This document shows, piece by piece, positions 23,806-32,750 of a stretch of 63,289 nt of DNA (positions within the stretch are counted from its first letter, which is position 1; every line of letters starts with the position of its first letter). Origin of the DNA: a virus; IMG/VR virus record IMGVR_UViG_3300046516_000276, positions 1-63,289 of that record; one strand, 5' to 3'. The translations under genes were made by a program, and so were the position numbers. The notes under the pieces are model-generated. The model had not been told where the DNA came from and did not search any database. It saw only the letters and a list, made by a program, of their open reading frames with translations.

Positions 23806-25842
23806 TTAATTGCTGTAGCTGTAGTTGTGCGCGGTCGAGTCGCTCGTCGACACCTGCGTGCTGGTGTTCGTGTTCGCGTTCGTCGACGTGCTGGTGAGTT
23901 CCGAGGTGCTCGACGAACGCGAGTCCGAAGTGCTTGTCGAATTCACCGTGCTGTTGTTGATGCCGAACGCGTTGCTCACGTTGTAGCCCACGCCGTAGCT
24001 GGTGTGGTCGCCGATCTGGCCCGAGAGGTTCACCGCCGAGAGCGCGGACGCGGCCAGCTGCGCCGCCACTTGTGCGCCGCCCTTGATGGACTCCACGAGG
24101 TAGTTGACCTGTTGCATCAGCGCGTTGATGTTCGCCTTCGCCGCCTCGATGCGCAGATTGCCGGTCGCCGTCGCGATGTCGGTATCGGCCTTGATCACCG
24201 CCACCTCGCTGTTCACGCGCGCCGTTTCGCCCTGCACTTCGGCTGTGAAAACGCTCGTACCGGCCTCGTAGGTTTTCACGAGCGCGCCGACCCGTTCCGT
24301 CTCCGCGCCGACCTGAGTGCGGTATGCTTCTGTCAACGACTTGAACAGATCGAGCGGCACCTCTTGGCCAACCTTGATCTCGATGTTTTTCTGCGCCACG
24401 AGCGCGTCGACGGTCGCCTTGAAGCCCTGAACCTGACTGTTATATGCGCTCGCCTGCGCGCTGAACACGTCGACCTTGGAAACCTCGGCCTTGACGCGCG
24501 TCGCATACATGTCGTACTCCGAAGCTTTTGCGCGAACGGTTTCGGCGTAGGCGCCGACGGTCGCCGCGTAGGCTTCGATTTGCGTTTTGTTGATCGATGC
24601 CTCGGTATTCGCGGCGTCAACCGATGCCTTGAAGATTTCGATCACGGCCTGCGCGGCGCCAATGCGCGCCTTGTAGACCTCAACGGCTTGCATGTTGAGT
24701 TCGCCGATCAGCTTCTGGCCTTCAAGCTCTGCCTTGTAGACATCGAGCTTGGCGAGTTCGCCGGTCAGCGTCGCCTTGTAGGCTTCAACGCGCGCGGCGA
24801 ACGCCTGAATATCCGCGCCGTAGCGCGCGACGGTCTCGTGATAGATGTCGATGCCGATCTGCTGAGCGTACTTGGCGGTCTCGAACGAGCGCTGCGCGAT
24901 CTGACTGTTGTACGTGATCAGACCTTCCTCGACCTTCCACGCCAGATCGAACGCGTATTTGCGGTTCGCCTGCTCCATATCGGCCTGCTTGATCATCACG
25001 TCGCGCGACTGATCCACCAGTGTCGACTGCGACTCCTGCAGGCCCTGCGCGATCTCAAGCGCGAGCGCGCCCGGCGGCTTCGTGAACCCGAGCCGCGCGA
25101 AGCTGCGCATGCTTTCCGCCAGCTTGCGGCCGGACGCCGTCACCTCACGGTCGCGGCCACGATTCCAGATCGCGGCTTCCACGGCCGGGGAGAGGCCCGT
25201 CGCCGCGCCATTCACCCACGTGTCGAGCGTTGAGCGCAGATCGTTCAGCAGGCTGGAGGTGTACGCTCGCTCGCTGAAACTAAAAATGTAGTCGGGCGCG
25301 AGCGGCGAGTCCGGCGTGACCGCCGTGAACGTCGGCAGCGCGAGCAGCGGCGCGAGCGGCACGTTGACCCCGAGCAGCGTCGGCACATCCGGCAGCACCA
25401 CATCAGGAGCGTCTGGCACCACGACCGCGTTGAGCGTCGGCGCCGTCGGCACGACAGCCGTCAGCGGGCCGGGCGCGGCGAACGTCAGATCGATCGGCGG
25501 CATCTGCGCGGTGAATTCCGGCGCGGCGCTCGACTCGAACCCAACGACGGGCGTGAGCGTCGGCTGCGCGGGCACCGGCGGCAGGTTCATCGACAGATCG
25601 GCGGGCGCGACCGGCAGCGCCGGCATCGTGAAACCGTCCACCAGCGTAGCCACAGGCGGCAGCGTGCCGTCGACCGGCGCGATCGTCTGCAGCTTGGCGG
25701 CGGTCTGCGACAACTCGCCGAGAAATCCGATCGCTTCGTTAAATGCGGCGCCTGCGTAGCCCTGCGCACTGGCGAAACCTTGCGTCACCAGCGCCGCGGC
25801 ACCATTCGATGGCGCGGCCGGCGGCAAAAGCTCGTCACTCAT
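23806..25842 (-). CDS. Coiled-coil internal virion / tail-tip protein
   Basis: 678 aa in three parts. Residues 1-190 are Pro/Val-rich (VPDAPDVVLPDVPTLLGV). Residues about 190-590 form one long helical coiled-coil region with repeated A-Y-K/T patterns (AYKATLTGELAKLDVYKAELEG) every 20-25 residues. The last 80 residues are almost entirely Ser/Thr/Asn (STSDSRSSSTSELTS). This suggests a filamentous or rod-shaped component such as an ejection-channel or needle protein. It is next to two other presumed ejection proteins. No enzyme motif. Confidence 0.7.
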   Translation of the reverse strand: MSDELLPPAAPSNGAAALVTQGFASAQGYAGAAFNEAIGFLGELSQTAAKLQTIAPVDGTLPPVATLVDGFTMPALPVAPADLSMNLPPVPAQPTLTPVVGFESSAAPEFTAQMPPIDLTFAAPGPLTAVVPTAPTLNAVVVPDAPDVVLPDVPTLLGVNVPLAPLLALPTFTAVTPDSPLAPDYIFSFSERAYTSSLLNDLRSTLDTWVNGAATGLSPAVEAAIWNRGRDREVTASGRKLAESMRSFARLGFTKPPGALALEIAQGLQESQSTLVDQSRDVMIKQADMEQANRKYAFDLAWKVEEGLITYNSQIAQRSFETAKYAQQIGIDIYHETVARYGADIQAFAARVEAYKATLTGELAKLDVYKAELEGQKLIGELNMQAVEVYKARIGAAQAVIEIFKASVDAANTEASINKTQIEAYAATVGAYAETVRAKASEYDMYATRVKAEVSKVDVFSAQASAYNSQVQGFKATVDALVAQKNIEIKVGQEVPLDLFKSLTEAYRTQVGAETERVGALVKTYEAGTSVFTAEVQGETARVNSEVAVIKADTDIATATGNLRIEAAKANINALMQQVNYLVESIKGGAQVAAQLAASALSAVNLSGQIGDHTSYGVGYNVSNAFGINNSTVNSTSTSDSRSSSTSELTSTSTNANTNTSTQVSTSDSTAHNYSYSN

Positions 25843-25895
25843 GTGGTCCTCCTAAATATCGACCAGATGATACGCGATCGCCGATTAACTTAGTA

Positions 25896-27785
25896 TCACT
25901 GACTTACTTGCAACTGTCCAATATCGTAGCGGCCGATCACCCACGGGAAGGGGTCCACCGACCCGTCGTCGGCGCAATCCCGGATACCCTTCGTGTCGTA
26001 CACCGTTGGGGTGGGGGCGAAGTTGATCGCATACCCCACGCCCTGTCGCCCGAGGTCCGCGCGCCAACCGGGCGCCCGCTGCTCGGGGTAGTAGTGGGCC
26101 GGCATGCCGCGCGGGGCGGCGGTCCACGGCCATTTCCACACGTCGGTGTCAGCTTCCTCGACCACCCACGGCACGAACGACCCGCTGTTCGAGCCCGCGC
26201 CCTTTCCGGTGGTGCCGTCCCACGGCAACGCGTAGGTGATCAGCAGGGCGCCGCCGATGAACTGCGTCGGGTAGATCATTTTCGGGTCGCGCGTCGGCGG
26301 GTGCGCGAACACCAGCTTGAACGGGTCTACGGGCTGGCCGGTCGGCGTGTGCCCGTTGAAAATCCACGCGCCGCTCGCGTCACTCATCACGATCGCAACC
26401 GCATCCGTCACCGCGTCGTGCAGCACGGAGCGCGGGGCACCGGTGCCCTTGAGCACCAGCGGCGACCACACGCCGGCCGAGTAACGGTATGCGCCGGTCT
26501 TCGAGATCGCGTACGCCTGCTTCTCGCTTTTCGTCACCACGATGTCGACGATGTCGGTCGGCGGGGTGCCGATGTCGAGCGCGCTCGTGCCGATCTGCAC
26601 TGGCTTGAGCACGCCCGCGACGGACAAAACCGCGTTCCCTGCCGGGGTGATGTGCGCCCACGGGTCGCAGCGCGTTGCGATCGACCAGTCACTGCCACCA
26701 TTCCATACCGCACGCCAGTTTCCGAGCGCGGTGCCGCGCCAGACGATCGACTGCGAGGCGGTGCTCCACAGGATCGGGTAGCCGTGAATCTCCGGCGCCG
26801 AGCCGTCCGTCAGATTGACGTCGCCCTGATACATCGCCGCGATCAGCCCCGACGTTGACGGCTGCGACAGCGGGAACTGTTGGGCGTCCCGGTTCGTGCC
26901 GATCGTGCCGTAGAGCTTGCCGACGGTGGCGTAGATGCCGTATTTCCCACTGCCGTTCGGATTACGCCCGAGGATCGTGTCGCTGAGCCAGTAGTTGGTG
27001 GTGCCCCACAGGTAATTCTGGTACGACGCGTCGGTAACAGAGATCAGGGGCTCGCTCATCACGGTCTGAGCGCCGCCCTTCGTGATCTGCAACAGGCTGC
27101 GGTGCGGCGTAGGCACAGCGGGCGTGAGGGTGCCGCCGCCCTGAAACAAGTCCTTAGACGTTAGATACCGCGAGTCCGTAGCCGCAAACACGTTGAGGTA
27201 AAAGCAGTCCGTCTTGAAGTCGTAGGCGAACTGGCCGCCCCAATCCGGCGCGGCGATCGCCGAGCGGGTAACTTCCTTGAGGCCGCGGTTCAGCCGCACC
27301 AGCTGGCTCGTGTTCGGCACCGGCGCGCTATAGAGCCCGAACGTCTGGTCGACATTGGGCCACGCGTAGGCCAGATACGTGACGTTCGTGGTCTTGTCCA
27401 TCACGGCGCCCAACAGGACGCTGCTCATGTAGGTCTGCGAGTAGACCTCAGTGGTGCCGATCACGACCGGGAACGTCTCGTCGGGCACTTCCACCGGCGG
27501 CGCCTCGTCGGCGACGAACGAGGGCGGCAACCACAGCGGCGACTCCGCGCGCGAGAGGGTGCCGGCCGAAACCGGGGAGATTCGCACCGTGTCTTGTCCC
27601 ATACGGGACGCGACGGTGATGATCGTGCCGTCTGCCAGCTGCGTCGTCTGCGACAGCTGCGTGAGCCCGCCGCGCGCCATGCGATCCTTCAGGACGCCCA
27701 GCAGGGTGCGGGCGTGGCCGACGTAGGGCGCCGCCGCCTCGGCGTCATCCCCGAAGTCCTTACGGACCTCGCCGACCTCACGCAT
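25896..27785 (-). CDS. Large beta-rich tail protein
   Basis: 629 aa. It overlaps the upstream gene by 8 bases. After a short helical start (MREVGEVRKDFGDD) it is almost all beta, with aromatic strands and Gly turns spaced as in beta-propeller or phage tail-hub proteins (for example GKYGIYATVGKLYGTIGTN, SQSIVWRGTALGNW). I cannot assign a named family. In the late order it follows the stabilisation-like protein and precedes the coiled-coil protein, so a tail-tube or hub role is likely. Confidence 0.68.
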   Translation of the reverse strand: MREVGEVRKDFGDDAEAAAPYVGHARTLLGVLKDRMARGGLTQLSQTTQLADGTIITVASRMGQDTVRISPVSAGTLSRAESPLWLPPSFVADEAPPVEVPDETFPVVIGTTEVYSQTYMSSVLLGAVMDKTTNVTYLAYAWPNVDQTFGLYSAPVPNTSQLVRLNRGLKEVTRSAIAAPDWGGQFAYDFKTDCFYLNVFAATDSRYLTSKDLFQGGGTLTPAVPTPHRSLLQITKGGAQTVMSEPLISVTDASYQNYLWGTTNYWLSDTILGRNPNGSGKYGIYATVGKLYGTIGTNRDAQQFPLSQPSTSGLIAAMYQGDVNLTDGSAPEIHGYPILWSTASQSIVWRGTALGNWRAVWNGGSDWSIATRCDPWAHITPAGNAVLSVAGVLKPVQIGTSALDIGTPPTDIVDIVVTKSEKQAYAISKTGAYRYSAGVWSPLVLKGTGAPRSVLHDAVTDAVAIVMSDASGAWIFNGHTPTGQPVDPFKLVFAHPPTRDPKMIYPTQFIGGALLITYALPWDGTTGKGAGSNSGSFVPWVVEEADTDVWKWPWTAAPRGMPAHYYPEQRAPGWRADLGRQGVGYAINFAPTPTVYDTKGIRDCADDGSVDPFPWVIGRYDIGQLQVSQ

Positions 27786-29028
27786 CCCGGCCCCCGACGC
27801 GGCGGCGCAGGGTCGTCGGCTTGAGTTCGATCGTGTTGATGTCGAAGTCTGCGCCGTTCATGTTGCGCACCTCGAACTGCCAGTAGCGCGCTTCCACGCC
27901 ACGGCCGAGGCGGGCATGGCTGCCGTGCAGGCCGCTCGCGCCCGCGCGCAGCAAGTAGTCGCGCTGCTGGGTCTCATCCGTCAACACGCGCAGCACCAGA
28001 TCGCCATCAGCGCGATACCCGACGTAGATGCGATCGACGCGCTTCAGATGCGACGTGCCGAAATCGGTGATGCCAACGCGCGCGAACGCGTTGATCGCCG
28101 CGCCGTTGTCCGTTGCGCCGGAGAGCGCGAACAGGCCGTCAGCCGAAGCGCCGAGCGTGACCCCGTTGAACTGCGCGAAGCTGTTGAACGGGAAGTTGTC
28201 GTACTGCGTGAGCGCCATCGTCTCGGTGTGGATCGCGACGGTCTTCGGGGCGCCCGCCGAGACGCGCCCGGTAGCGACGAGCCGCAGCATCGGCAGCGTC
28301 AGCTGCGCGATACCAACCTGCGGGCCGTAGCCATTCGCCCCGAAGCGCAGCACCGGCAGCGCGAGTGCGACTTTGCCGACAACACCTGTATGGCCAGACA
28401 CGGCCAGCGCGAGCCGGCGCAGCTGGAGGGCGACCGACGCCGACCGGCCCGTGGCCGCATCGATCGAGAGCACCGGGCGCGGGAGCGCCAGCGCGGCCCC
28501 GGCGATGCCCGGCACGAACGCCGTGCTTACTATGCTCAGCGACGGCCGGCGCAACGACACCGATCCGGCAACGCCCGTCACCGCATCGATCGACAGGCGC
28601 GGGGCGCCCAAACGCAGCTTGGTGCCGTCAGCGCTGGAGGTAGCGATCGACAGGTGCGGCAGAGCCAGCGCGACGCTCGCGACGGTGCCCGCAAAGCCAC
28701 TGATCGACAGGCGCGGCGCGGGCAGGCGAATCCCGCTCGTATCCACCGACGCGTTGCCGACAGCCGCCTTAATCGACAGCGTGGGGCGCAGCGTCATGCC
28801 GACACTCACCGCCGCCCCGATGTTGGCGGTCGCCACCAGCGCCATGTGCGGCAGCGAGAACGTGACGGCACCCACCGGCGGCGGCCCCGCGACATAGCCG
28901 ACGCGGCTCGTTGCCTTCGCGCCCGTGAGCCCGATGGAACGGCCAGTCAGGTACAGCAACGAGTTGCCGTACCCGCCCTGATAGTAGGCGACGTTGCCGT
29001 TGGCTGTATTGCCGGTGAGTGCGGTCAT
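27778..29028 (-). CDS. Beta-repeat virion protein (second paralogue-like)
   Basis: 416 aa. Residues about 30-270 contain repeats of roughly 25 residues with the pattern G-x-V-x-L-A-L-P-x-L-S-I (for example GTVASVALALPHLSI, GSVSLRRPSLSI, GKVALALPVLRFG), as in a beta-solenoid. The C-terminal 140 residues are a separate domain (MALTQYDNFPFNSFAQFNG ... FDINTIELKP) that looks like an attachment domain. Repeat style resembles the protein at 10485-11903. Likely a tail appendage. Confidence 0.68.
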   Translation of the reverse strand: MTALTGNTANGNVAYYQGGYGNSLLYLTGRSIGLTGAKATSRVGYVAGPPPVGAVTFSLPHMALVATANIGAAVSVGMTLRPTLSIKAAVGNASVDTSGIRLPAPRLSISGFAGTVASVALALPHLSIATSSADGTKLRLGAPRLSIDAVTGVAGSVSLRRPSLSIVSTAFVPGIAGAALALPRPVLSIDAATGRSASVALQLRRLALAVSGHTGVVGKVALALPVLRFGANGYGPQVGIAQLTLPMLRLVATGRVSAGAPKTVAIHTETMALTQYDNFPFNSFAQFNGVTLGASADGLFALSGATDNGAAINAFARVGITDFGTSHLKRVDRIYVGYRADGDLVLRVLTDETQQRDYLLRAGASGLHGSHARLGRGVEARYWQFEVRNMNGADFDINTIELKPTTLRRRVGGRDA

Positions 29029-29043
29029 ATACCTAGCTGGTGA

Positions 29044-29817
29044 TTACTGGTTCGGGACCGTCATCGCCCAATTTTGCAGCGTCGTGGTCGCGCCAGAAAC
29101 GAAGCCCGTCGAGTTCATGTTCATTTCCGAGCCCGCCGTCGCGATCGAGCCATCGATGCGCAGCAGCACGCCTGCCGAGTCGAGCAGGTTGCCGTCGGCG
29201 ACCGCGCCGTGTTGGCGGAACCAGCCGGCCACGCCGTTCGCGAGATTCAGGCCGCTCCACGTCTGCGTGCTCAGCTTCGAAAGCACACCCGCGATCGAGT
29301 TGTCGAACAGCAAGCCGTTCGACCCAGCGCTGCCGCTCGACATGTTGCTGGTCGTCGCCGAGAGCGTGGTGGTCGTTGCGGCCACCGCGAAGCCGTTCGG
29401 CGTAGCTGCGGCGCCCAAGCCAGCGTAGATCGTCACGACGTTGCCGCTCGCGATCGCGGTGTAATCCGGCGACGACTTGTAGCGGTTGATCTGCGCTGCG
29501 ATGTCGAGCGCGGTCTGCGCGAGCGTCGAGTTGAACGGGACCGCGGCGCCGAGAATGTCGAGGCCGTTGACCGTCAACGTGTTGAGAGAGCCGGCCGCGC
29601 CCGAGTTGAGCGTCACCGAGCCCGCCGACTGAACTTCGTTGACGAGCGCGAGCGACGCGTTCGTGACGCGGCACAGCAGCGTGCCCGTCGCTGCAGCGTC
29701 TGCCGAAGCGGGCTGCGCGCCCGTGAAAATGTCGATCCAGCCATTGCGCAGAGCACCGTCGATGCTGCCTTGCTTGGCGAGGTAATTGATCATGCCGGTC
29801 GAAAGCCGCATCGTCAT
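29044..29817 (-). CDS. Virion structural protein, Ser/Thr/Ala-rich
   Basis: 257 aa. The N-terminus MTMRLSTGMINYLAKQGSID leads to GWIDIFTGAQPASADAA, a block seen in many phage minor virion proteins. The middle has a small alpha/beta region (AQTALDIAAQINRYKSS). The rest is beta with Thr/Ser repeats. It sits between two tail-type genes of the late operon. Function is not known. Confidence 0.7.
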   Translation of the reverse strand: MTMRLSTGMINYLAKQGSIDGALRNGWIDIFTGAQPASADAAATGTLLCRVTNASLALVNEVQSAGSVTLNSGAAGSLNTLTVNGLDILGAAVPFNSTLAQTALDIAAQINRYKSSPDYTAIASGNVVTIYAGLGAAATPNGFAVAATTTTLSATTSNMSSGSAGSNGLLFDNSIAGVLSKLSTQTWSGLNLANGVAGWFRQHGAVADGNLLDSAGVLLRIDGSIATAGSEMNMNSTGFVSGATTTLQNWAMTVPNQ

Positions 29818-29829
29818 GTTTGGTACTCC

Positions 29830-31077
29830 TTAGAGATTATGCGAAGCCAAGAAACGGTTCGGGCCGGGCATGAATACCGCCGCGCCAGAACCGGAAGCAG
29901 AAAGCGTGAACTTCGAACGCGTGAGGTTGCGGATCGACAGATCGGGTTGGCCCACGCAGATACCCTGCGTCGAGAGCCACATCGGCAACTCGCGCGCACC
30001 CGCGCTGTTGTCACCGAACAGTGCGCCGTCCACGTAGTCGACCGCGCCCGCGATCGCGCCGTACGGCACGCGCTGCACGTACTGGAACTCGCTGGGGTCG
30101 CTGCCCACGAGCAGGCCGCAGCTGCGATCCGTGCCGACGAAAAAGCCGCTGTTCGCGCCCTTGTCGTAAAGCTCTTTCTCGACCATCGGCGCGAGCATCG
30201 TGATCCGGCCGTCCAGCTGGATGTACTCGCGCAGATCGAACAGTTCAGGCGCGAAGGGCCGCGACGGGTAGAGCGTGTCGCCCACCGCCACATAGGCCCG
30301 GCCGCGATAGAACGTCACCAGTTGCCCCGGCGGGCAAGGCGCGAGGAATTGTGTCGCGAGCGGGGCCGAAAGCTCGCTCGTATCGTTGCCGTATGTCCAG
30401 AAACGCGTCCCGGCCAGCACGAGCCCGGCGAGAAACAGCGTTGTCCCATTAGGCGTCGACAGATAAATCGCCTGCGTCGTCACGCCCCAGTCGACGGCGT
30501 GCGGCAACGTGAAGGTGAGGCTGCTGGAGTCCGGCACCTCAACCACGCCCGCGAGCGGCTGCGCGCCGGACTCTTGCCCGTCGGCGCGCATCTGCGTCAC
30601 AACGAATTGATAGGAACCCGCGGGCATGGCGCCCGGCCCGATCGAGACGCCCGGCAGCGGCGGCACCGGCAGGCCCCACGAGCGCGTCGCACCGTTCTCG
30701 AACACGCCCGTGTCGGTGCCGTTGTTGAAGTACACGCGGTCGTTCACACGCACGTACGACATCGGCTGATCAGCGGCGTACAGGGCGGCGACCGGCGTCG
30801 CGCTCATGTCGGCGTTCAGCTGCTGCAGCTGGCCACCGGACACGAACAGACACGCCAGACCTTGCGGGTCGGACCACACGGAATGCGCGGCGCCCGCGCG
30901 CACCGACGTGTAGCCGTCGCGGCGGGAGAGGCGTCCCGTCTTGTCCAGATCGACGTTCATCGCCGAGGCGAGATCGGAGACCGTGAAACGCTCGGGCGTG
31001 ACCTCGTTGCGGAGGCCGCTAAACGACTGATAGGCGACTACATCTTGGTCGCGCTGCGGGGTTTGATTGTCGGCCAT
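29830..31077 (-). CDS. Tail/virion stabilisation-type protein, beta-propeller-like
   Basis: 415 aa. The N-terminus has SFSGLRNEVTPERFTVSDLASAMNVDLDKTGRLSRRDG, a start typical of phage proteins encoded after head-tail connectors. Repeated strands such as LYAADQPMSYVRVNDRVYFNNG suggest a propeller or stacked sheet. It starts 6 bases after the adaptor gene stop. By order it could close the portal channel (P22 gp10-like role) or build the tail hub. The family name is uncertain. Confidence 0.65.
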   Translation of the reverse strand: MADNQTPQRDQDVVAYQSFSGLRNEVTPERFTVSDLASAMNVDLDKTGRLSRRDGYTSVRAGAAHSVWSDPQGLACLFVSGGQLQQLNADMSATPVAALYAADQPMSYVRVNDRVYFNNGTDTGVFENGATRSWGLPVPPLPGVSIGPGAMPAGSYQFVVTQMRADGQESGAQPLAGVVEVPDSSSLTFTLPHAVDWGVTTQAIYLSTPNGTTLFLAGLVLAGTRFWTYGNDTSELSAPLATQFLAPCPPGQLVTFYRGRAYVAVGDTLYPSRPFAPELFDLREYIQLDGRITMLAPMVEKELYDKGANSGFFVGTDRSCGLLVGSDPSEFQYVQRVPYGAIAGAVDYVDGALFGDNSAGARELPMWLSTQGICVGQPDLSIRNLTRSKFTLSASGSGAAVFMPGPNRFLASHNL

Positions 31078-31083
31078 GGTCCC

Positions 31084-31860
31084 TCATCGCGTCCACGAGA
31101 AGCCGTTCGCGCCGTAGGCGACGGAGGTGCCGACGAACATCTTGCGCTTCGCCTCGCGCGTGGCCTGCGAGACCGCATCATCGAACGCTTTCTTGTGCGC
31201 ATCCGCCGAAGTCGGCGCGCCCGCGTCCGCATCGAACGTGCGCTGCGCGCGGTATGCCGCCCACTCCAGCACGTCCAGCTGATAGTCCTCGGGCAGTTCC
31301 GACTCGCGATCGAGACAATCGGGGCTATAGCCCGTCATGGGCAGGCGCACGACGCGCAACGCGACGATCTGGCCTTCCTCGTTTGCCGAGGGCACCGGGT
31401 AGACGTTGAACGTCACGCGCGACTGGCGCGCATACACCAACGTCTCGTCGGTGAAGTACGCGAGCGGCGCGCCCGGCGGCAGCATCGAGCTATACGGGTC
31501 CAGCGGATCGAAGAACACCACTTCGACCGGCGCGGCCTGCGTCACGAGAGCGTGACCGGAGCGCTGCAGATCGTAGGGCGTTTTCGAGACCGGGTCGGTG
31601 TACTGCGCGGAGATCACCGAGATCACGCTCGGGTGCAGCGGGTACTCTTGAACGCCCGCCTTCAGGCGCACCTGCGTCGCGGCCGGCGTCGTCGAATCCC
31701 GCAGGATGAGCGACTGGCGCGCGAAGCGGCGTTCAGCGTCCTTGATGTACAGGAGCAACGTCTCGTCCGTCCACAACGAGTCACTGTCGCCAGCGATCAG
31801 ATCGCTGCGATCACGCAACACGTTGAAGCGCAGTTCGTTCAGCTGCTCCCCGAGATTCAT
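31084..31860 (-). CDS. Head-tail adaptor / connector protein
   Basis: 258 aa. The N-terminal helix region LWTDETLLLYIKDAERRFARQSLIL, then GVQEYPLHPSVISV and a C-terminal helix pair (LPEDYQLDVLEWAAYRAQRTFDAD), match the layout of podoviral head-tail adaptors such as those of phage SU10-like and P22-like viruses. These form a 12-mer ring under the portal. It lies after the capsid and before the stabilisation-type protein, the expected place. Confidence 0.75.
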   Translation of the reverse strand: MNLGEQLNELRFNVLRDRSDLIAGDSDSLWTDETLLLYIKDAERRFARQSLILRDSTTPAATQVRLKAGVQEYPLHPSVISVISAQYTDPVSKTPYDLQRSGHALVTQAAPVEVVFFDPLDPYSSMLPPGAPLAYFTDETLVYARQSRVTFNVYPVPSANEEGQIVALRVVRLPMTGYSPDCLDRESELPEDYQLDVLEWAAYRAQRTFDADAGAPTSADAHKKAFDDAVSQATREAKRKMFVGTSVAYGANGFSWTR

Positions 31861-32226
31861 TTACGCTCCGCGCGTGCTGGTGATGACGCGGTACGGGAAG
31901 CGCAGACGATCGCGATAGCCGATGACCGTGTTCATGTTGTCGGTGATCGGCACGGACTTGACGGCGTGATCCAGCACGTCGCAAACCGAGCGCGGCACGT
32001 CGACCTCATGACCCGCTTGGATCAGGAAGCTACGGCCGTTGACTTGGACGAATTGCCCGCCGGGCGGGATTTCATCGTTGTCTTCGATCATGATTCGCAC
32101 CTTCTGCTCCACTTCAGGAGCGGCCTTGCGGGCCTTCGGTGCGGCTTTCTTGTCGATGTTCAACGAGGGCATGCCGTCATCCAGCGCGCTGCCGAGGTTG
32201 TCGCCAAGTTCGTCGTGTTTGGTCAT
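31861..32226 (-). CDS. Small conserved virion-cluster protein
   Basis: 121 aa. Residues 1-40 are charged and disordered (KKAAPKARKAAPEVEQ); residues 42-115 form a compact domain (VRIMIEDNDEIPPGGQFVQVNG ... VIGYRDRLRFPYRV). Its stop is immediately followed by the adaptor start (TAA-ATG). A rho-independent-like terminator precedes it, so its expression is probably lower than that of the capsid genes. Function unknown; perhaps a head-completion factor. Confidence 0.68.
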   Translation of the reverse strand: MTKHDELGDNLGSALDDGMPSLNIDKKAAPKARKAAPEVEQKVRIMIEDNDEIPPGGQFVQVNGRSFLIQAGHEVDVPRSVCDVLDHAVKSVPITDNMNTVIGYRDRLRFPYRVITSTRGA

Positions 32227-32249
32227 GTGTTTGAACGCGTTCCGTGAGA

Positions 32250-32287
32250 GGAAAAAGAAGCCGGGCGCTACGGGTGGAACGCCCGGC
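32250..32287 (-). terminator. Rho-independent terminator after capsid genes
   Basis: On the - strand GCCGGGCG, a 12-nt loop, then CGCCCGGC (plus-strand 32260-32287) is followed by TTCTTTTT. It is a perfect 8-bp GC stem with a T-tract, in the gap between the genes at 32302-32697 and 31861-32226. It is probably a partial terminator that keeps capsid mRNA more abundant than downstream tail mRNA. Confidence 0.75.
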
Positions 32288-32301
32288 CAAGGCGCTGAGG
32301 C

Positions 32302-32697
32302 TTAAGCTTGAATCTGGTACACGTACGTTGCCGAGGCGTCGAACGCGCCGGCCGGGATCAGCACGTAGTTCAGGTTGCCCTGATTCGGGTTCGCCCCGAC
32401 GACCGTCGGGCCGAGCGTCGCGCTGATCGCCTTCGAGGCCGCGCTGCCGCTACCCGTCGTCAGCGTCGTCACGAGCGCCGCGCCGTCAGCCATGCCGTCG
32501 AACCATTCGATTTCGCGGCCGACGTTGTTGGCGACCGAACTGGCGATACACACCAGACGGAAGTAGCGCGGCACGAAGCCGACCGGCAGTTGATAGGCGG
32601 CCGGCGTGCCAGCGTCGCCCACGAGCTTGCCCGTGGAGAAGTTAACGACCGATTCCGACAGGCCCGTGGTGGGCTGCGAGATAACTTGATTGGGCAT
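32302..32697 (-). CDS. Putative capsid decoration / structural protein
   Basis: 131 aa, directly after the major capsid gene. Beta-rich and small: LPVGFVPRYFRLVCIASS, then Gly/Ser/Thr stretches and a C-terminal strand TYVYQIQA. Size and position are those of head decoration or cement proteins, and it shares a terminator-bounded unit with the capsid gene. No family is recognised, so the role is inferred from position. Confidence 0.65.
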   Translation of the reverse strand: MPNQVISQPTTGLSESVVNFSTGKLVGDAGTPAAYQLPVGFVPRYFRLVCIASSVANNVGREIEWFDGMADGAALVTTLTTGSGSAASKAISATLGPTVVGANPNQGNLNYVLIPAGAFDASATYVYQIQA

Positions 32698-32725
32698 TTG
32701 GTGCTCCTAAATGATGTTCGCAAGC

Positions 32726-32745
32726 GAGGCCCCCGCAGGGGCCTC
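32726..32745 (-). terminator. GC-rich hairpin between capsid and next gene
   Basis: GAGGCCCC, 4-nt loop, GGGGCCTC: a perfect 8-bp stem without a T-tract, 5 bases after the capsid stop in the transcribed direction. It may stabilise the capsid mRNA 3' end or act as an attenuator. Confidence 0.5.
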
Positions 32746-32750
32746 AGCTA

